The notes beneath the pieces were generated by a model. That model was not told the DNA's origin. It ran no database searches and worked only from the letters and a program-made list of their open reading frames with translations. From NCBI RefSeq assembly GCF_900240245.1, contig NZ_OESQ01000001.1, positions 2,665,720 to 2,724,278 of the forward strand: DNA of 58,559 nucleotides, given 5' to 3'. Of the stretch, positions 43,325 through 51,808 are shown one piece after another (the first letter of the stretch is position 1; each line of letters starts with the position of its first letter). Source of the stretch: Lachnoclostridium edouardi. Lineage in GTDB: Bacteria; Bacillota; Clostridia; Lachnospirales; Lachnospiraceae. Position numbers and translations under genes: made by a program.

Positions 43325-44302
43325 CTATCCTATTAAAATGTGAATTTCCCTAAGGAGAGGGTCCTGAATTTTTTGGATAATCTCTGTGGGATACAGATTC
43401 ATAACATTTTCTATTTTTACAATAAGGTCTTGTTTCTCAAGCTCTTCCAGACACAGACGGCATATTTCTTCAATTAATCTTACCTTTTTGTCAACCAGAT
43501 TTAAATAAGGGTTCCAATTTGTAAAATGTGTTTGCTGCCAGGCATATTTTTGTAGATCTGTTTCTGCAAGCTCCAGAATCAGCGCCCCTGCATCTCTTAC
43601 AAGGGAAAGGCGTTCCAGTCCTTTGAATTTCCATTTGTAATATGGGCAATAAGTCCGGTTCAGCAAATATATCATGGAAATTGCATTGTCCAGAAATTCA
43701 TTAAGGGCAAAGTTTGCCGCCACAATATCCTGGCGCTGCATACATCTGCCGTAATTATACTGTCCTGATTGGGCCATTTTGGCGGCCTTAGCCGCCAGCT
43801 TTTTTAAGCGGATATCCTCAGGATAATAGGAAAGCATTTGCTGCAGCCAGGTAAATGTACCTTTCGTATCCTCAAAATGCTTCCCGGATGTAAGGGCTGC
43901 CAGTTTTTCCTCCGGAAGACTTAGCCAGCGCTGTAAGGACTTTGGAGGCTGTTCGTCGCCGATATACCTGCTGAAAAATTCATGTATTTCCATAACGCCT
44001 ACCCGGTCATTACCGTAGGGGGAGACACTGCGGGAGGAAAATCCAAGATATTCCTTTGGAAGCTGTGTATAAATAGTGTGAAGTTGTGCACCTGCCAAAA
44101 TATAGTCTTCTTTATCCAGCCAAATACAAAACCCAGGGCCAAAATCGTGATCCTGGGATATATCATCGTCAAATTCCAGGCATTCAGAGCCGTCCCCAAA
44201 CAGGCCTGTAGCCAAATGGGAGAGGATTTGTGGAAAGCGCTGCTTTAGGACGGGCCGCCCAATGTTCCAATAATAACTTTCAGCTAATTTAAGGCCTTTC
44301 AT
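43325..44302 (-). CDS. DUF4037 family nucleotidyltransferase-like protein
   Basis: This 325-residue protein matches DUF4037. Near residues 30-56 it has ATGLFGDGSECLEFDDDISQ followed by DHDFGPGF. This looks like the G-S...D-x-D core of the polymerase-beta nucleotidyltransferase fold, with Asp as metal ligands. The helical C-terminal part (about residues 150-325) resembles the helical domain of such enzymes. Substrate unknown; RNA, a small molecule or a protein could be modified. It starts with ATGA overlapping the TPR gene. Confidence 0.75.
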   Translation of the reverse strand: MKGLKLAESYYWNIGRPVLKQRFPQILSHLATGLFGDGSECLEFDDDISQDHDFGPGFCIWLDKEDYILAGAQLHTIYTQLPKEYLGFSSRSVSPYGNDRVGVMEIHEFFSRYIGDEQPPKSLQRWLSLPEEKLAALTSGKHFEDTKGTFTWLQQMLSYYPEDIRLKKLAAKAAKMAQSGQYNYGRCMQRQDIVAANFALNEFLDNAISMIYLLNRTYCPYYKWKFKGLERLSLVRDAGALILELAETDLQKYAWQQTHFTNWNPYLNLVDKKVRLIEEICRLCLEELEKQDLIVKIENVMNLYPTEIIQKIQDPLLREIHILIG

Positions 44303-45096
44303 TGCTTGATTTTCTCCATGGCTGCCTGCAGGTTTAAACGGATCATTTTGCAGGCGTCATTTTCACCAAAGGTATTCAGCTCCGTTTCTAATGCCTGCTG
44401 AAAATATTGGGCTGCTAAAATGTAATCCTTCTGATTAAAAGCCAAATGTCCAAAGGCAGAAAGGAAAGCTGGGTAATGAGAGTCATTTTTTCCAGATGTT
44501 TGATAATACTCCATTGCTTCCTCTAATACTCTGCCGGCCTCCTCCAGTTTATTTAAGGCCATATAAGTATAGCTGATATTTATTTTTGTGGTGGCGATTT
44601 CACTTTGGCTGTTAGAAAAAGTTTCAATTAGATATAGAGCTTTTTCCTGATAATTCAGGGCGGCCTCATATTGGTTCATATCCAGATAAACCTGGCTTTT
44701 ATTATTGTATAAGCTGGCCATATAGAAGCTGTTTTCCAGATTATTTTTTTGAAAAATTTCTGCCGCCTGCTGATACAGCATAAGAGACTGACTGTAATGT
44801 CCCGCCACCCGGTGAACAGAGGCAGCGTTTAAAAGCGTTGCTCCCTGCTGCGGTGTTTGGCATAAATTTAGCTTTTGAATCAAAAGAGCGGCTTCCTCTG
44901 CAATTAAAATTCCTTTTTCAGCCCGGCCTGTTTCTCTGTATAATCCTATTAATTCATTGAAGAGAAGGAGAAGTCCTTCCTCATCCTTTTGGCGGCGGCA
45001 GGATGAGATTTCCCGCTCTAAAAGTAATTCCGCCTCATCTCTGCGGCATATTTGGTACAAATCATCTAACTGCCTTAATACTTCTTTCACACCCAT
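44299..45096 (-). CDS. Tetratricopeptide repeat protein
   Basis: This 265-residue protein is made of TPR-like helical pairs, for example AGHYSQSLMLYQQAAEIFQ, SLYNNKSQVYLDMNQYEAAL, INISYTYMALNKLEEAGRVL and SAFGHLAFNQKDYILAAQYF. It is cytoplasmic and would serve as a binding scaffold, probably for its operon partners DUF4037 and DUF4125. It is the first gene of the operon and is divergent from a LuxR-type regulator; a TTCCCTAT-containing region lies between them. Confidence 0.85.
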   Translation of the reverse strand: MGVKEVLRQLDDLYQICRRDEAELLLEREISSCRRQKDEEGLLLLFNELIGLYRETGRAEKGILIAEEAALLIQKLNLCQTPQQGATLLNAASVHRVAGHYSQSLMLYQQAAEIFQKNNLENSFYMASLYNNKSQVYLDMNQYEAALNYQEKALYLIETFSNSQSEIATTKINISYTYMALNKLEEAGRVLEEAMEYYQTSGKNDSHYPAFLSAFGHLAFNQKDYILAAQYFQQALETELNTFGENDACKMIRLNLQAAMEKIKQ

Positions 45097-45110
45097 TTAC
45101 CCTTCCCCTC

Positions 45111-45187
45111 GTTCCCTATTTTTTACTTTTATTATAAGAAAGTTGTCTATGAATGGAAATTAGGAAGGTTCCCTATTTTATGGGGAA
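45111..45187. promoter_or_regulatory. Repeated TTCCCTAT sites between the TPR operon and the LuxR gene
   Basis: GTTCCCTATTTT occurs twice (45111-45122 and 45168-45179). The second copy continues to form a loose palindrome, TTCCCTATTTTATGGGGAA. The same half site makes a perfect palindrome before the glycyl-radical genes at 46579-46598. These are candidate binding sites for the LuxR-type regulator. Confidence 0.4.
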
Positions 45188-45295
45188 TAAAGCCTTGCGG
45201 TTACAATCAGATTCATGTAGAATGAAGTGAGAAAGATATCCAGATTAGGACAAGTGAATCAGGGTGTGTATAAGAAAAAGGAGAAAAATTACATT

Positions 45296-46429
45296 ATGAA
45301 ACGTGACGGTATTGATCCGGCAAGATTTTTTTCAGAGATGTCAGAATACCAGATTACAGCGCAGGAATTTTTCAGTTCTGTTTTGCTGGATTCTCTGAAT
45401 CGGAATTTTGGGCTTAAAAAAGCAGTGATTTCATATTTTGATACAGAGGGACAGTTTCTTTCCTGGACAAGCTGGAAAGGAATTATGATGGATTGTGAAG
45501 ATCATCCTTATCGAAAAATTGCGGCTCTTGATGTAGTGAGGAACTTAATCTACAGGGAGGCGGTGCGGGATCGCCTGACATATTTTGACGTGGAGCCCAG
45601 ACTGTATAAGTCGGCTGAAATAGTGGGGGTGGACCGGTATGAAAAGTCTGCATATGTCCGCTTTATTGAAGAAAACTTTCAGCAGCACTACAGCGTAACC
45701 CTGGCCTTCGGAATTAATGCTTATATTCAGGTGGCTTTTTTCAAAAGCTGGGAGGAAGGTGACTTTACAGAGGATGAGATTCAAAGGCTGAATGAAATAT
45801 ATGTGTATATTGCTAATTCATACAAGAATTTTAAAAAGTATGAGCAGGCAAAAATCGTTGCTAATATTCAAAGTGAAATTATTGCCTCCGGAGAAAAGGC
45901 GTACTTTATTACAGATGATTTTATGCATGTTTTAAATTATAATAAGGCGGCTGTAGAATGTTTAAAGGATCTGCTGGGGGAAGCTGTAGGGGAGCAGATT
46001 AACAGCACAAATCCCTGCAGCTGGCTGCCTTTTCTCCTAAATGGAGAGGATGAAAAGACGGCGGAGAAACGTGTTTTGACACGGGTAATTAAAGAATATA
46101 TTTTTAAGGTATATACATATGACCAGACGTATTCAAATGGAATTATAGACAGATATCATTGGATTACAATTTCAGGAAAGGGGGAGGAAAAAAGCCTGAA
46201 TATTTCACAGGAGGAGGTGTCGTTAACACCTACAGAGCTTAGGGTGGCAAAATTAATGCAAAGCGGACTGACTTATCAGGCCATTGCAGACGAGCTGGTA
46301 GTCAGCTACCATACAGTGAAGAAGCATGTTCAGAATATATATACAAAATGTGGAGTAAACAGCCGTTATCAGCTATATCGGTGGCTGGAAAGGCGGGAAG
46401 AAGAGAAGATACAGGGGGGGGGGGTATAA
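45296..46429 (+). CDS. LuxR family transcriptional regulator
   Basis: This 377-residue protein has a C-terminal LuxR/GerE helix-turn-helix (LTPTELRVAKLMQSGLTYQA, then VVSYHTVKKHVQNIYTKC) from about residue 320. The N-terminal 310 residues are of unclear fold; a GAF- or PAS-like sensor is possible. It lies just before the glycyl-radical cluster on the same strand and next to repeated TTCCCTAT sites, so it may control that cluster and the divergent TPR operon. ATG at 45296 follows AAAGGAG. The 3' end holds a run of 11 G (46414-46424). Confidence 0.8.
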   Translation: MKRDGIDPARFFSEMSEYQITAQEFFSSVLLDSLNRNFGLKKAVISYFDTEGQFLSWTSWKGIMMDCEDHPYRKIAALDVVRNLIYREAVRDRLTYFDVEPRLYKSAEIVGVDRYEKSAYVRFIEENFQQHYSVTLAFGINAYIQVAFFKSWEEGDFTEDEIQRLNEIYVYIANSYKNFKKYEQAKIVANIQSEIIASGEKAYFITDDFMHVLNYNKAAVECLKDLLGEAVGEQINSTNPCSWLPFLLNGEDEKTAEKRVLTRVIKEYIFKVYTYDQTYSNGIIDRYHWITISGKGEEKSLNISQEEVSLTPTELRVAKLMQSGLTYQAIADELVVSYHTVKKHVQNIYTKCGVNSRYQLYRWLERREEEKIQGGGV

Positions 46430-46471
46430 TGAAAATGTACCTTCCGCCGTATAGCTGTATCAATGGGAAAG

Positions 46472-46497
46472 GACCAGAGAGATCTGGTCTTTTTTTT
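46472..46497 (+). terminator. Intrinsic terminator of the LuxR gene
   Basis: GACCAGA (46472-46478) pairs with TCTGGTC (46483-46489), and eight T follow. Confidence 0.85.
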
Positions 46498-46578
46498 GTG
46501 CGAATTTCCAAAAGTAATTCATAAACAAAAAAATAAGGTTGTATATAATGCTGTAATTTTGGCGGATTAAAAAAGGAA

Positions 46579-46598
46579 TATAGGGAATATTCCCTATA
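46579..46598. promoter_or_regulatory. Perfect 20-bp palindromic operator before the glycyl-radical cluster
   Basis: TATAGGGAATATTCCCTATA is a perfect 20-base palindrome about 100 bases before the activase start. A TATAAT at about 46543-46548 lies upstream, so a transcript starting there would have the operator just downstream. The half site TTCCCTAT is shared with the region before the LuxR gene. Confidence 0.55.
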
Positions 46599-46701
46599 AA
46601 GATAGTACCAACGGCCGATTTTATTTAAATATGGACTTTGTTACAATATTGACATAGAAATTGATCCGGACAATGAAACAAAACTGAGAGGAGGGAATGA
46701 A

Positions 46702-47652
46702 TTGCCGCAGCAGGGAAATGTTTTTAATGTTCAGCGTTTTACTATCCACGATGGGCCGGGGCTGCGCACAGAATTGTTCCTAAAGGGCTGTCCCCTCAAG
46801 TGTCAGTGGTGCAGCAATCCTGAAGGGTTAAAAGGTTACATACAACCAGGAATTTATAAAAGCAAGTGTATTTCACGGAAAAAATGCGGTGCATGTGAAG
46901 AGGTATGCCCAGAACCGGGCGTATTAAAATTTACGCGGGGAAAAATCAGCTCCATTGACCGGGAAAAATGTATCAATTGTCTTGCATGTTCCGACGCCTG
47001 TCCGTCAGAAGCCATTAAGCAGTGGGGAAAGCTGATGTCAGTAGAGGAATGTATGAAAATAATACGAAAAGACAAGGGGTATTATGAGCGTTCCGGCGGG
47101 GGAGTCACTGTTTCCGGCGGGGAGCCGCTGCTGCAAAGCGATTTTGTGGCAGAACTATTTAGGGCATGTAAGGCAGAAGATATTTCTACCTGTTTTGAGT
47201 CTACGCTTCACGTAAACTGGGAGGAAATAGAAAAGGCGCTGCCTTACACAGACCTTGTAATTTCAGACATTAAACATATGGACCTGGAAATCCACAAAAA
47301 GTATACAGGGGTAACAAATCAGAGAATCTTAGAAAATATGAAAAGGCTGACAGATAAAAACAGGGAATTGGTTCTCAGGATTCCTGTTATCCCGGATGTA
47401 AATGACAATATGGAAAATATTGAAGCTACAGCGGACTTTATATTAAAGGATCTGGGCGGCCATGTGAGAACACTGCAGCTTTTAAGCTTTATGCGCCTGG
47501 GGGAGGAAAAATACCGCTCTCTGGATATGCCTTACAAAATGGAGGACGTTAAGATAAACAGAAAATCCTTCCAGAAGCATGTGGAAAAGCTTGCAGAATA
47601 CTTTAACAGCCGAGGCATTCACTGCCTGGTGGGAACAAAGGAAAAAGAGTAA
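46702..47652 (+). CDS. Glycyl-radical enzyme activating protein (radical SAM)
   Basis: This 316-residue activase has the radical SAM motif GCPLKCQWC (C-x3-C-x2-C) at about residues 29-37. A ferredoxin-like insert with two further [4Fe-4S] sets follows (CGACEEVCPEPG and CINCLACSDACPSEA). The SAM-binding VTVSGGEPLLQ comes later. It abstracts the glycine hydrogen of its partner enzyme using SAM. TTG at 46702 is the start, supported by GAGGAGGG upstream; the nearby ATG at 46697 is out of frame. The partner gene begins 42 bases after its stop. In DHPS-fermenting bacteria the counterpart is HpfH. Confidence 0.92.
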   Translation: MPQQGNVFNVQRFTIHDGPGLRTELFLKGCPLKCQWCSNPEGLKGYIQPGIYKSKCISRKKCGACEEVCPEPGVLKFTRGKISSIDREKCINCLACSDACPSEAIKQWGKLMSVEECMKIIRKDKGYYERSGGGVTVSGGEPLLQSDFVAELFRACKAEDISTCFESTLHVNWEEIEKALPYTDLVISDIKHMDLEIHKKYTGVTNQRILENMKRLTDKNRELVLRIPVIPDVNDNMENIEATADFILKDLGGHVRTLQLLSFMRLGEEKYRSLDMPYKMEDVKINRKSFQKHVEKLAEYFNSRGIHCLVGTKEKE

Positions 47653-47694
47653 TTGGCGGAGTAAAAATATAAATAAAATTCAGGAGGAATTGGA

Positions 47695-50214
47695 ATGAGC
47701 GTGAATCATACAACCGCGTCAGGAACAGAAAGCTATGATAAAAATTATTGCCTGGGATATCAGGTTCATCACGAGGACTGGTCTCCATATCCACGTGTAA
47801 ATCATCTGCGCCAGACATTTTTAGACAGAGAATATTATGTAGATGTAGAAAGATTAAGACTGGTTACGGAGTCTTATAAGGAACATGAGGGATGTCCAAG
47901 AAAGCTGCAGTGCGCATATGCATTTGAGAAAGTGCTTTTGAACACCACATTGTATATTTATGACGAGGATTTAATTCTGGGAGAAATTGCCGCTCCTGCG
48001 AAAGCTTCACCGATTTACCCGGAATTCTCAGTAAATTGGATTATTGACGAGATCCTGCATCACCCGTTTGAGGAGAGAGAGCACGATCAGTTTTATATAA
48101 GAAATGAGGAAGAAAGAAAAGAAATTGTAGAACTTTGCAGATGGTGGCAGGGAAGAACAATCGCCGATCAGGTAGAGTCCAGACTGGAGGATGAGCAGAA
48201 GAAGGGCTCACAGCTGGGAAAGAGAATTTTCCAGACTAACCTTTATCATTATGCCGGCGCAGGCCATTTAGCTATTGACTATGAAAAGCTGATGAAGGTT
48301 GGATATAACGGCCTGATTGAAGAGGCTAAGGAGAGAATGGCTGGCTTGAGCAAGAAAGATCCAGAATACATGGACAAAAAAGAGTTCTATCAGGCAATGA
48401 TCATTATGCATGAGGCCACAAAGAAATATATTGAGCGTTATGCACAGCTGGCAGAAAAAATGGCGGCAAAGGAGCAGGACGAAAAGAGAAAGGCTGAGCT
48501 GAAGGCAATGGCAGTAAACTGTCACGCGATTGCAGGGGAGCCGCCAAAAACATTTTGGCAGGCAATGCAGCTTTTTAACATTGCCACAGCCTTAATTCAG
48601 GTAGAAAGTAACGGCCATTCTATTTCCTACGGACGTATGGACCAGTGGCTGTATCCATACTATGAAGCAGATATGAAAAACGGCACAATTTCCAAGGAAT
48701 TTGCTTTGGAGCTGATTGAAGTAGAGTACGTTAAAATGAACAATCCTACAAAGCTGAAGGATTACGGCAGCATGGCTTTAAGAAACGGAAGAGGCTTTGG
48801 CGGAGAAAGTCTGACTATAGGCGGAATGGATAAAGACGGAAACGACGCTACCAATGATCTGACAATGCTGATGTTGGAAGCTTCTGCTCACACTCGCATG
48901 ATGAATCCATGGGTTTGCGTGCGTATGCACGAAAATACGCCGTATGAGCTGAAGGTAAAAACCATTGAGTGTGTTCGCGCAGGCTATGGCCATCCAAAGA
49001 TTTTCAACGACGGACCGGCAATTAAGGGCATGATGAGAAAAGGCATGACTTTGGAAGAGGCAAGAGATTACTGTGTCGTAGGATGTGTGGAAATTGACCT
49101 TCCTGGAAAAGAATATGGATGGCATGATGCAGCATATGTAAATACTCCAAAAATGTTAGAAATGGTATTAAACGGCGGACGCTGTTTAGACTGCGGACCG
49201 ATTTGTCCAAGATGGGCTCAGTGCGGAGCCATTGGAGAGCATCTGGGCCCGGATACAGGAAGCCTGGAAACATATCAGACATTTGACGAAGTATTAGAGA
49301 GCGTAGACAAACAATTTGAATACTGGACAGATCAGATGTGCAGCAGCTTGTGTATTATTGATAATGCACACAGAGCTTTAAAACCGCTTCCATATGTTTC
49401 AGCATTTTATGAGGACTGCCTGGAAAGTGGAAAGGATTTGACAGAAGGCGGTGCAAAATATAATGGAACAGGACCTCAGGCAAGTGGTATGGCTACTTGT
49501 GCAGACTCCCTGTCCACAATTAAACAGCTGGTATTTGATGAGAAACGCTGTACTGGAGCTGAGCTGCTGCAGGCGGTAAAGGATAATTGGGTAGGACATG
49601 AAAAACTTTACGCCCTTGTTAACAGCTCCAAGGTTCATCACTATGGAAACGACGACGACTATGCAGATGAGTTATTTGAATTTATGTTTGAATGCTACTG
49701 CAAACATATTAGCGGAAGAGTTAACCCGAGAGGCGGAAAATTCAGCCCTGGTGTTTATTCTGTAAACGCCAACGTAGCAATGGGATTAAATACAAACGCT
49801 ACAGTTGACGGAAGAAAAGCAGGAGAGGCTATTTCTGAAAATATGGGACCAGTTCACACCGACTGCTGTTCACACGATATTTTTGGACCTACAGCCCTTA
49901 CAAACTCTCTGACAAAGGTAGATCACAGCCTGGCAAGCAACGGAACTCTGATGAACATGAGATTTCCACAGGATTCTGTAGCAGGAATAGAGGGAAGAGA
50001 TAATCTGTTAAACTTTGTAGACGAATATCTTGCCAAGGGAGCAATGCATGTACAGTTTAATATTATGAGCGTGGAAACTATGAAGGCAGCTCAGAAAAAA
50101 CCGGAAAATTACAAGGATATGCTTGTGCGTGTAGCTGGATACAGCGCATATTTTGTAGAGCTTGGAAAGCCTTTGCAGAAGGACCTTATTGGGCGTACAG
50201 AATTGCATTTCTAA
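47695..50214 (+). CDS. Glycyl-radical diol dehydratase-type enzyme (HpfG-like)
   Basis: This 839-residue enzyme has the thiyl Cys464 and Glu466 in VVGCVEIDLPG and the glycyl radical Gly815 in VRVAGYSAYF. The residues of B12-independent glycerol dehydratase are at matching spacing: His191 (GAGHLAIDYE), His308-Ser309 (SNGHSISYGR) and Asp478 (GWHDAA, 14 after Cys464). This signature favours dehydration of a 1,2-diol to an aldehyde, not C-S cleavage as in isethionate lyase. The neighbouring anion transporter, CoA-acylating dehydrogenase and ADP-forming ligase fit 2,3-dihydroxypropane-1-sulfonate dehydratase (HpfG) best. Propanediol or another diol remains possible. Confidence 0.75.
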   Translation: MSVNHTTASGTESYDKNYCLGYQVHHEDWSPYPRVNHLRQTFLDREYYVDVERLRLVTESYKEHEGCPRKLQCAYAFEKVLLNTTLYIYDEDLILGEIAAPAKASPIYPEFSVNWIIDEILHHPFEEREHDQFYIRNEEERKEIVELCRWWQGRTIADQVESRLEDEQKKGSQLGKRIFQTNLYHYAGAGHLAIDYEKLMKVGYNGLIEEAKERMAGLSKKDPEYMDKKEFYQAMIIMHEATKKYIERYAQLAEKMAAKEQDEKRKAELKAMAVNCHAIAGEPPKTFWQAMQLFNIATALIQVESNGHSISYGRMDQWLYPYYEADMKNGTISKEFALELIEVEYVKMNNPTKLKDYGSMALRNGRGFGGESLTIGGMDKDGNDATNDLTMLMLEASAHTRMMNPWVCVRMHENTPYELKVKTIECVRAGYGHPKIFNDGPAIKGMMRKGMTLEEARDYCVVGCVEIDLPGKEYGWHDAAYVNTPKMLEMVLNGGRCLDCGPICPRWAQCGAIGEHLGPDTGSLETYQTFDEVLESVDKQFEYWTDQMCSSLCIIDNAHRALKPLPYVSAFYEDCLESGKDLTEGGAKYNGTGPQASGMATCADSLSTIKQLVFDEKRCTGAELLQAVKDNWVGHEKLYALVNSSKVHHYGNDDDYADELFEFMFECYCKHISGRVNPRGGKFSPGVYSVNANVAMGLNTNATVDGRKAGEAISENMGPVHTDCCSHDIFGPTALTNSLTKVDHSLASNGTLMNMRFPQDSVAGIEGRDNLLNFVDEYLAKGAMHVQFNIMSVETMKAAQKKPENYKDMLVRVAGYSAYFVELGKPLQKDLIGRTELHF

Positions 50215-50242
50215 AAAATAATTTTACATGAGGGAGAAAGAT

Positions 50243-51667
50243 ATGAATATGAAACGCTTACTTTATATTGTGTTAGGGCCGGTTCTGTTTGCAATCTGTA
50301 CTTTTGCATTTCAGAATACCCTTTCGCTGGCAGGCGCAGAAGCAATCGGCGTATTAATTTGGATGATTTTCTGGTGGGTAACCCAGCCTGTAAACATAAC
50401 TGTTACAGCATTTGTGCCTATTATGGCAAACGCATTATTTAATATTATACCAATGGAAAGTGTAACCTCAAGATATTTTTCAGACAGTATTATTTTGATT
50501 TTTGGCTCCTGTCTGCTTACGATACCGTGGAAGTCCACTGGACTGGACCGCCGGATTGCTCTGAAGGTGCTTTCTATTGTGGGACCTACTATTAAGTCGC
50601 AGATTATTGTATGGCTTTTGGCAAGTATGCTGTTTTCCACTGTACTGCCAAATATTGCAGTAGTCGCCCTGTTTTGTCCCATTGCTGTGGCTATGTTAAA
50701 CGCAGCAGGATATGACGATATTTCAAAATCAGCTCCTGCAGTGCCGATTCTGCTTTGCATTGGATGGGGCGCCGGACTTGGCGGCGTAGGTTCTCCATTG
50801 GGAGGAGCTATGAACGTGGCCGCTATCTCTTTCCTTCAGGATTTAACAGGAAAAGAATTTATGTACATAGACTGGATTATCAGAATCCTTCCATTCTTCC
50901 TTGTATCTACAGTAGTTATGATGATGACAATGCTTTTTATGTACAGAGGAGCCGAGCCTTTAAACGGTACAAAAGATTATTTTGAACAAGAGCTGGAAAA
51001 ACTGGGCAGGATGAAGCTGGAAGAAAAGATTATAGGAACATTATTTGTGCTTGCTATGATCGGTGCGTTTACACGCCCTCTTTATGCCTCTGTTCTGCCA
51101 GGACTGGCGCCTGCATATGTGTTTGTAATCCTGGGCAGCCTTTCCTTCTTTATTTCAGTAGCAGCCAAACCTTTACTTACATGGGAAACAGCGCAGCAGG
51201 GCACTCTTTGGGGCATGATGATGCTTTTTGGAGGCGGATTAGCTTTAGGAGAGCTGGTTAATAAATCAGGAGCCGGCGCAGGAATTGCACAGCTGGTTCA
51301 GGGAATGAATATGGACGGAGGATTTTTGACAGTAGTTGTATTTGCAGTGTTTGCAATTCTGATTTCCGAAGCTACCAACTCTACTGTATCAGCGGCGGTA
51401 ACAATCCCTATTATTTTGTCCTTTACAACACAGATGGGATTAAACCCGGTTCCTTATTGGCTGTTAGGCATTATGGCTATGAACGCAGAGTTTTTACTTC
51501 CGGTCAGCGTCCGTGCCGTACCGGTTTCATATGGATTGGATGCTGGAGTGATGATGAAAAAAGGTTTCCCTATGCTGGTAATCAGATTCCTTGTAGTTTT
51601 GGCAGTGGGATATGTATGTATTAACTTCTGGCCGTATTTCAGCAATGTGTCCTATTTAAATTTCTAA
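50243..51667 (+). CDS. DASS/SLC13-type anion transporter
   Basis: This 474-residue membrane protein has about 12 segments and the divalent-anion:Na+ symporter features FWWVTQPVNITVTAFVPIMA, VLPNIAVVALFCPIAVAML, GGVGSPLGGAMN and the C-terminal-half SEATNSTVSAAVTIPIIL. Members carry dicarboxylates, sulfate or sulfonates. It lies between the dehydratase and the aldehyde dehydrogenase, so it is the likely importer of the substrate and points to an anionic one. ATG at 50243 follows GAGGGAG; an ATG at 50228 is also in frame. Confidence 0.85.
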   Translation: MNMKRLLYIVLGPVLFAICTFAFQNTLSLAGAEAIGVLIWMIFWWVTQPVNITVTAFVPIMANALFNIIPMESVTSRYFSDSIILIFGSCLLTIPWKSTGLDRRIALKVLSIVGPTIKSQIIVWLLASMLFSTVLPNIAVVALFCPIAVAMLNAAGYDDISKSAPAVPILLCIGWGAGLGGVGSPLGGAMNVAAISFLQDLTGKEFMYIDWIIRILPFFLVSTVVMMMTMLFMYRGAEPLNGTKDYFEQELEKLGRMKLEEKIIGTLFVLAMIGAFTRPLYASVLPGLAPAYVFVILGSLSFFISVAAKPLLTWETAQQGTLWGMMMLFGGGLALGELVNKSGAGAGIAQLVQGMNMDGGFLTVVVFAVFAILISEATNSTVSAAVTIPIILSFTTQMGLNPVPYWLLGIMAMNAEFLLPVSVRAVPVSYGLDAGVMMKKGFPMLVIRFLVVLAVGYVCINFWPYFSNVSYLNF

Positions 51668-51719
51668 TATTTTCACATTTTAATATTTTCACAGGGTAAA
51701 TGTAGATTTACCTCTATAG

Positions 51720-51760
51720 CGTCAGTGTGCGGGGACAGCAGTACCCTCTGTGCACTGACG
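51720..51760 (+). promoter_or_regulatory. Intra-operon hairpin between transporter and aldehyde dehydrogenase
   Basis: CGTCAGTG (51720-51727) pairs with CACTGACG (51753-51760). The element TAATATTTTCACA is repeated just before it (about 51665-51692). No T run follows, so it is not a simple terminator. It may set different mRNA levels for the transporter and the enzymes. Confidence 0.4.
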
Positions 51761-51808
51761 TTATCCATATTACAAACATAGATAAAAAAATAACAGGAGG
51801 ATTAAAAA

